A stretch of 64,000 nt of DNA from Conservatibacter flavescens (GTDB lineage Bacteria > Pseudomonadota > Gammaproteobacteria > Enterobacterales > Pasteurellaceae). The position numbers were made by a program, and so were the translations under genes. Under the pieces are notes generated by a model, which saw nothing but the letters and a program-made list of their open reading frames with translations, had not been told where the DNA came from and searched no databases. This document shows, one piece after another, positions 60,007 to 64,000 of this stretch (position 1 is its first letter; each line of letters starts with the position of its first letter). Where the stretch lies: positions 124,001-188,000 of the forward strand of contig NZ_PHHA01000003.1 of assembly GCF_002795425.1 (NCBI RefSeq). The letters run 5' to 3'.

Positions 60007-60022
60007 TCAAATAATTATTTCA
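60007..60022. promoter_or_regulatory. Second copy of the inositol palindrome, transporter promoter
   Basis: TCAAATAATTATTTCA matches the palindrome at 57041 in 15 of 16 positions and lies about 90 bp upstream of the first binding-protein gene. Confidence 0.55.
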
Positions 60023-60113
60023 TTTTTTATTATTTTGGAATTTATATTCTCGACAGGTGTCGGAGATATCGTGGTAGTTCAAAATGTCCTCATCAATCCA
60101 AAAGGAGTAATGT

Positions 60114-61049
60114 ATGAAAAAAACCTTATTAGGCCTTTTATGCGCTGGCGTATTATTTTCTTCTCAAGCGGTGGCGAAGAATGTTGTTATTGGTGCACCG
60201 ATGTTAACTTTTGCCGATAAGTGGCAAACCTATTTACAAGATGCGATTCGTGATTTTGATGCTCAACATGATGATGTTGAAATTAAATTATCTGATGCAA
60301 ATAGCGATCCGGCGCGTTTATTGAATGATGTCGAAACATTTATTGATCAGAATGTAGATGCATTGCTTGTTGTTCCGACTGATCCGAATATTGTTAAAGT
60401 CATCGGACGTAAAGCTAAAAAAGCAGGTATTCCGCTTGTGATTGTGAATCGTAAGCCGAATGATGAAGACATGGAATTGGTTACTAGCTTTGTCGGCTCT
60501 GATGAATTAGAAGGTGGACGTATGCAAGCTGACTTTATTGTTAATCAATTAAACGGCGAACCAGCAGAAGCCAGTATCTTAATGGGCGTGTTAGGTTTAG
60601 ATGCGACCACTAAACGAACTCAAGGCAACAAAGAGGTATTTGCAAAACACGATAATATCAAGGTATTAGCAGAACAAGAAGGTAAATGGGAGCGTGACAG
60701 AGGTCTTCAAATTACTGAGAATTTATTAGCCGCTAATAAGAAATTGAATGTGATTGTGAGTAATAACGATGAAATGGCTATCGGTGCAATTTTAGCAAGC
60801 CGTAAGCTTGGTTATAAAGATGAAGATCTATTAATTGTTGGTCTTGATGCGACACCAGATGCACTTGAATACTTAGGTAAGGGCTTGGATGCAACCATAT
60901 TTCAATCGGCTTATGGGCAAGGCACAACGGGAGCTGAGCATGCTTATAAAGCAGCAAAAGGGGAAAGAGTGCCTCATGTTAGCTGGGTTCCTTTTGAGTT
61001 AGTCACACCAGCGAATAAAGAAGAATATCAAGCAAAATATAAAAAATAA
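60114..61049 (+). CDS. Periplasmic sugar (probably inositol) binding protein 1
   Basis: 311 residues. A Sec signal peptide MKKTLLGLLCAGVLFSSQAVA is likely cut before KN. The ribose/inositol-type binding fold has DANSDPARLLNDVETFIDQ, DALLVVPTDPNIVKVIG, NNDEMAIGAILASRKLG and GLDATPDALEYLGKG. An AAAGGAG site is present. Most similar in text to the orphan copy at 4452 and the product at 61129. First gene of the transporter operon. Confidence 0.87.
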   Translation: MKKTLLGLLCAGVLFSSQAVAKNVVIGAPMLTFADKWQTYLQDAIRDFDAQHDDVEIKLSDANSDPARLLNDVETFIDQNVDALLVVPTDPNIVKVIGRKAKKAGIPLVIVNRKPNDEDMELVTSFVGSDELEGGRMQADFIVNQLNGEPAEASILMGVLGLDATTKRTQGNKEVFAKHDNIKVLAEQEGKWERDRGLQITENLLAANKKLNVIVSNNDEMAIGAILASRKLGYKDEDLLIVGLDATPDALEYLGKGLDATIFQSAYGQGTTGAEHAYKAAKGERVPHVSWVPFELVTPANKEEYQAKYKK

Positions 61050-61063
61050 AACATCATAGGTGA

Positions 61064-61096
61064 GGGCGTACCGGTTATGAGTTGGTTCGCCCTTTG
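61064..61096 (+). terminator. Hairpin between the two binding-protein genes
   Basis: AGGGCGTACC pairs with GGTTCGCCCT at 9 of 10 positions across an 11-base loop, with a weak T tail. Such hairpins often raise binding-protein mRNA over the downstream ABC genes. Confidence 0.6.
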
Positions 61097-61128
61097 TAAA
61101 ACACATTAATAATATAAGGTGTCTTAGG

Positions 61129-62061
61129 ATGTTAAAAAGAATATTGATTTTGATACTAACTTGTTTATTTGCCCCTGTCGCGTTGTCTAAGCAAGTCACG
61201 ATCGGCGTAACAATGTATAGCTTAGCAGATAAGTATCCAACCTATTTGCAAGATGCCATGCAAAACTTTACGCGAGAAAATTCTCAAGTGAAATTGCGCT
61301 TTGCAGATGCAAATGGCGACCCCGCGAAAATGTTAAATGATGTAGAAAATTTTATTGATACTCAAGTCGATGCGTTAATTGCAATGCCAACCGATCCAAA
61401 AATTATTAAAGCAATTGGCGTAAAAGCACAAAAAGCAGGTATTCCACTTATTGTTGTGGCCGTTCGTCCGAATGAAGAAGACATGAAATATTTAACCAGT
61501 TATGTCGGTTCAGAAGAAATAAAGAGCGGTGAGATTCAAGGAGAATTTATTGCTCAAGCATTAAATGGGCAGCCAGCTAAAGCCATTATTTTACTTGGTC
61601 CCCTGGGTTTAGAGGCACAGATTAAACGCACAGAAGGCAATAAAAAGATTCTGTCGCAATATCCGGAAATACAAATCGTCGCGGAGCAGGAAGCAAAGTG
61701 GGATCGTGCTAAGGGAATGGAAGTGACGGAAAATCTCTTTTCAGTACATAAAGATATTAATGTCATTCTCGCGAATAATGATGAAATGGCCATTGGCGCG
61801 TTACTGGCCGCACGCAAAATGGGTGTAAAGGATAATGAATTGTTAATCATTGGGATCGACGCGACACCCGATGCATTGGAATATTTAGGAAAAGGTTTAG
61901 ATGCGACGGTTTATCAATCAGCTAATGGGCAAGGACGAATTAGTGTAGAAATGGCATATCAAGCAGCGAAAGGAGAAAAAGTCCCCTTGTACAATTGGAT
62001 TCCTTTTGAATTAGTGACGCCAGATAAAAAAGCACAATACTTGAATAAATATAAAGAATAA
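61129..62061 (+). CDS. Periplasmic sugar-binding protein 2
   Basis: 310 residues, signal peptide ending near VALS/KQ. Same fold and motif order as the proteins at 60114 and 4452: DANGDPAKMLNDVENFIDT, MPTDPKIIKAIG, NNDEMAIGALLAARKMG and GIDATPDALEYLGKG. Where the others have VNRKP or LNRRP in the ligand region it has VAVRPNEED, so its ligand may differ. The ribosome site is weak. It is placed between the first binding protein and the ATPase gene. Confidence 0.85.
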   Translation: MLKRILILILTCLFAPVALSKQVTIGVTMYSLADKYPTYLQDAMQNFTRENSQVKLRFADANGDPAKMLNDVENFIDTQVDALIAMPTDPKIIKAIGVKAQKAGIPLIVVAVRPNEEDMKYLTSYVGSEEIKSGEIQGEFIAQALNGQPAKAIILLGPLGLEAQIKRTEGNKKILSQYPEIQIVAEQEAKWDRAKGMEVTENLFSVHKDINVILANNDEMAIGALLAARKMGVKDNELLIIGIDATPDALEYLGKGLDATVYQSANGQGRISVEMAYQAAKGEKVPLYNWIPFELVTPDKKAQYLNKYKE

Positions 62062-62100
62062 TAGATTGCAATCGGTTTTCTAAAAGAATAGGAGTACCAA

Positions 62101-63603
62101 ATGAGTTTAAGTCATTCCCCTTATATCTTAGAAATGCGTAATGTGTCAAAAACCTTTCCTGGGGTAAAAGCATTAGATGGCATTAATTTAAAAGTGAAAC
62201 GAGGTTCAGTCCATGCATTAATGGGTGAAAACGGAGCCGGAAAATCGACTTTAATGAAGATTTTATATGGCATTTATACCCCTGATGCAGGCGGCGAATT
62301 GATTTTAGATGATAAGCCTTTCAAGCCTCATCGTCCGATCGATGCAATCCGTAGTGGGTTAACGATGGTACCACAGGAAATCTCACCTGCAGCGAATCTG
62401 ACTATTGCAGATAATTTTTATTTAGGGAGAGAAATTACCCAAAATAAATTTTTTCTCAATCAAAAGGAAATGGACAAAAGAGCGGCTGAAATTTTACAAG
62501 ATTTAGGCGTTCCGATGGACGTTACGGTGAAAATGTCTGATGTTTCTGTGGCTAAAGCACAATTAGTGGCCATTGCGACAGCGGTTTCTAATGATGCCAA
62601 AGTCATTATTATGGATGAACCAACAACGGCACTGACCGAAAATGAAGTTGAGCAATTGTATAAAATTATTGATACGGTAAAAAGTCGTGGTATCGCCATT
62701 ATCTTTATTTCGCATAAGTTAGATGAAGTATTTCGTGTATCAGATGAAATTACAGTGATTCGAGATGGACAGTATATTGATACCTTGCCTATCGCTAATG
62801 TTACGAAAGAACAGCTTATTTCTATGATGGTGGGGCGCGATATGTCAGAAATGTTCCAGCGGGAAGAACTGACACCTTCTGATGAAATTGTATTGGAAAT
62901 TAAAAACTTTTGTCGACAAGGCCATTATGACGATGTGAATTTTGCTGTGCGTAAAGGCGAAATTTTTGGCATTGCTGGGCTTGTTGGCGCTGGGCGCTCT
63001 GAAATTGTGGAGGGCTTATTTGGTTATAAGCCAGCAGATAAGGGTGAGATTTATATTCATGGTCAAAAGGTTGATATAAAGAGCCCGGTTGATGCGATGA
63101 AGCACAAAATTGGTTTTGTGACAGAAGATCGTAAATTAACTGGGCTTTTTCTCAACCTCAGTATTACTGACAATATGATTATGCCGAAAATGTCGCCCTA
63201 TTTGGAAAACTTTTTGTTATCTGTACAGAAAGCGCAGCGTACAGCCTATGAGCAAAAAGATAAATTAAAAATTAAAGCGCCGAATGTGGAGGTAATTACA
63301 AATAATTTGTCGGGAGGTAATCAACAAAAAGTACTGTTAGCGCGCTGGTTATTGCTTGAACCGGATATTCTCATCTTAGATGAGCCCACGAAAGGAATTG
63401 ATGTTGGGGCAAAGGCTGAGTTGTACAAATTGATGGTGGAATTAGCAAAACAGGGGAAAACAATCATTATGATTACTTCGGATATGCTAGAGCTTTTATC
63501 AATGAGTGACCGAGTCATGGTCATGCATGAAGGAAAACAGGTGGGCATTATTCCACGTACTGAATTAACACAAGAACGCGTACTTGAATTAGCTTCAGGT
63601 TAG
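62101..63603 (+). CDS. Sugar ABC transporter ATP-binding protein (two nucleotide-binding domains)
   Basis: 500 residues, RbsA/MglA/IatA type. The N-terminal domain has Walker A GENGAGKSTLMKILYG and Walker B VIIMDEPTTAL. The C-terminal domain has a degenerate Walker A (GLVGAGRSEIVEGL), signature NLSGGNQQKVLLARWLL and Walker B ILILDEPTKGID. It powers the permease that follows. AGGAG precedes the start. Inositol is the likely substrate from context. Confidence 0.92.
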   Translation: MSLSHSPYILEMRNVSKTFPGVKALDGINLKVKRGSVHALMGENGAGKSTLMKILYGIYTPDAGGELILDDKPFKPHRPIDAIRSGLTMVPQEISPAANLTIADNFYLGREITQNKFFLNQKEMDKRAAEILQDLGVPMDVTVKMSDVSVAKAQLVAIATAVSNDAKVIIMDEPTTALTENEVEQLYKIIDTVKSRGIAIIFISHKLDEVFRVSDEITVIRDGQYIDTLPIANVTKEQLISMMVGRDMSEMFQREELTPSDEIVLEIKNFCRQGHYDDVNFAVRKGEIFGIAGLVGAGRSEIVEGLFGYKPADKGEIYIHGQKVDIKSPVDAMKHKIGFVTEDRKLTGLFLNLSITDNMIMPKMSPYLENFLLSVQKAQRTAYEQKDKLKIKAPNVEVITNNLSGGNQQKVLLARWLLLEPDILILDEPTKGIDVGAKAELYKLMVELAKQGKTIIMITSDMLELLSMSDRVMVMHEGKQVGIIPRTELTQERVLELASG

Positions 63604-63656
63604 TTTATTAATCACAACAAACTTTTATTTTTCTCTATTTATATGAGGTACTTATT

Positions 63657-64000
63657 ATGTCGAATCTTACCTTAAAAAAAATGATAAATAGCTATGGCAT
63701 GGTGTTAATACTGATCCTGCTATTTTTAAGCTTGTCCGCCTCGATTGATGGTTTTTTCTCAGCGCGTACAGTATGGAGCATTATCGAACAGGTTTCGATG
63801 TTTGGTATTATTGCGATTGGGGTGACTTTCATTATTATTACCACAGGGATTGATTTATCATCGGGTTCTGTTGTTGCGTTAACTGCTGTGGTGTCAGCCT
63901 CAATTGTAACAGGTGGGGATTCGGTAAGTGCAGCACTTGTTGCATTTGGTGCGTCTATCGTGATCGGCGCAGCGTTAGGTGCGGTAAATGGTGGCTTAAC
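63657..64000 (+). CDS. Sugar ABC transporter permease, 5' part
   Basis: The first 114 residues are visible and the gene runs off the window. It starts at ATG 63657 behind ATGAGG. The frame reads MSNLTLKKMINSYGMVLILI, then a long hydrophobic run, and the RbsC-type motif TTGIDLSSGSVVALTA. It is the membrane partner of the ATPase encoded upstream. Confidence 0.9.
   Translation, partial: MSNLTLKKMINSYGMVLILILLFLSLSASIDGFFSARTVWSIIEQVSMFGIIAIGVTFIIITTGIDLSSGSVVALTAVVSASIVTGGDSVSAALVAFGASIVIGAALGAVNGGL

Noticed and set aside
57113-64000. Low uptake-sequence density over the right-hand inositol genes as a sign of recent transfer
   Set aside because: I see only one word (near 59412), but equally empty stretches cover core genes such as adhE and the glpG-ubiA region, so the signal is within chance.

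Overview
The window is chromosomal DNA from a member of the Pasteurellaceae (Haemophilus / Pasteurella / Aggregatibacter group). The main evidence is the Haemophilus-type DNA uptake word AAGTGCGGT (or ACCGCACTT), which occurs about forty times by my count, often as inverted pairs acting as terminators. Gene content agrees: core gamma-proteobacterial genes (rimO, rmuC, glpT, murQ, hslVU, alaS, csrA, engB, comM) and an erythronate/threonate cluster in an order I recall from Haemophilus influenzae. The DNA is AT-rich. I saw no rRNA, tRNA, CRISPR array, insertion sequence or prophage. I cannot name the species.

Layout. 1-2568: end of an inositol operon (iolD, iolE, iolG). 2652-5396: an AraC regulator, a sugar-isomerase-like TIM barrel and an orphan periplasmic sugar-binding protein. 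5608-15062: rimO, rmuC, glpT, murQ, yhbP, glpE, a small membrane gene, glpG, glpR, ubiA. 15154-31218: mostly housekeeping (hslVU, adhE, rraB, mazG, a usp gene, alaS, csrA, phosphomannomutase, galU, ridA, a DUF805 gene, engB, comM). Two tiny membrane genes lie between engB and comM, flanked by two copies of that intergenic region.

31210-54911 is a sugar-acid catabolic block. It holds L-ascorbate uptake and use (ulaR, ulaG, a fused ulaA-ulaB, ulaC, ulaD), gluconate/idonate use (gntP-family permease, idnO, idnD, gluconokinase, gntR) and L-threonate/D-erythronate use (a DeoR regulator, ltnD, otnK, otnC, otnI, denD, two more GntP-family permeases). It continues with a cyclase-family hydrolase, an aquaglyceroporin, a secreted alpha/beta hydrolase and a membrane-anchored alpha/beta hydrolase. 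55070-64000 returns to inositol: an RpiR-type regulator, iolB, iolA, a second Gfo/Idh/MocA dehydrogenase, two paralogous binding proteins, a double-ATPase ABC subunit and the start of a permease.

The genes feed central metabolism from several minor carbon sources. Ascorbate chemically breaks down toward threonate, so the ula and threonate loci may serve related substrates. CRP-like sites lie before glpT, ula, idn/gnt, otn and both inositol promoter regions, and a perfect FNR site lies before adhE. The most useful new signals are a palindrome repeated at the inositol promoters (candidate RpiR operator), 10-bp phased hexamers beside two DeoR regulators, the duplicated engB-comM spacer with its two microprotein genes, and the hydrolase/transport extension of the erythronate cluster.
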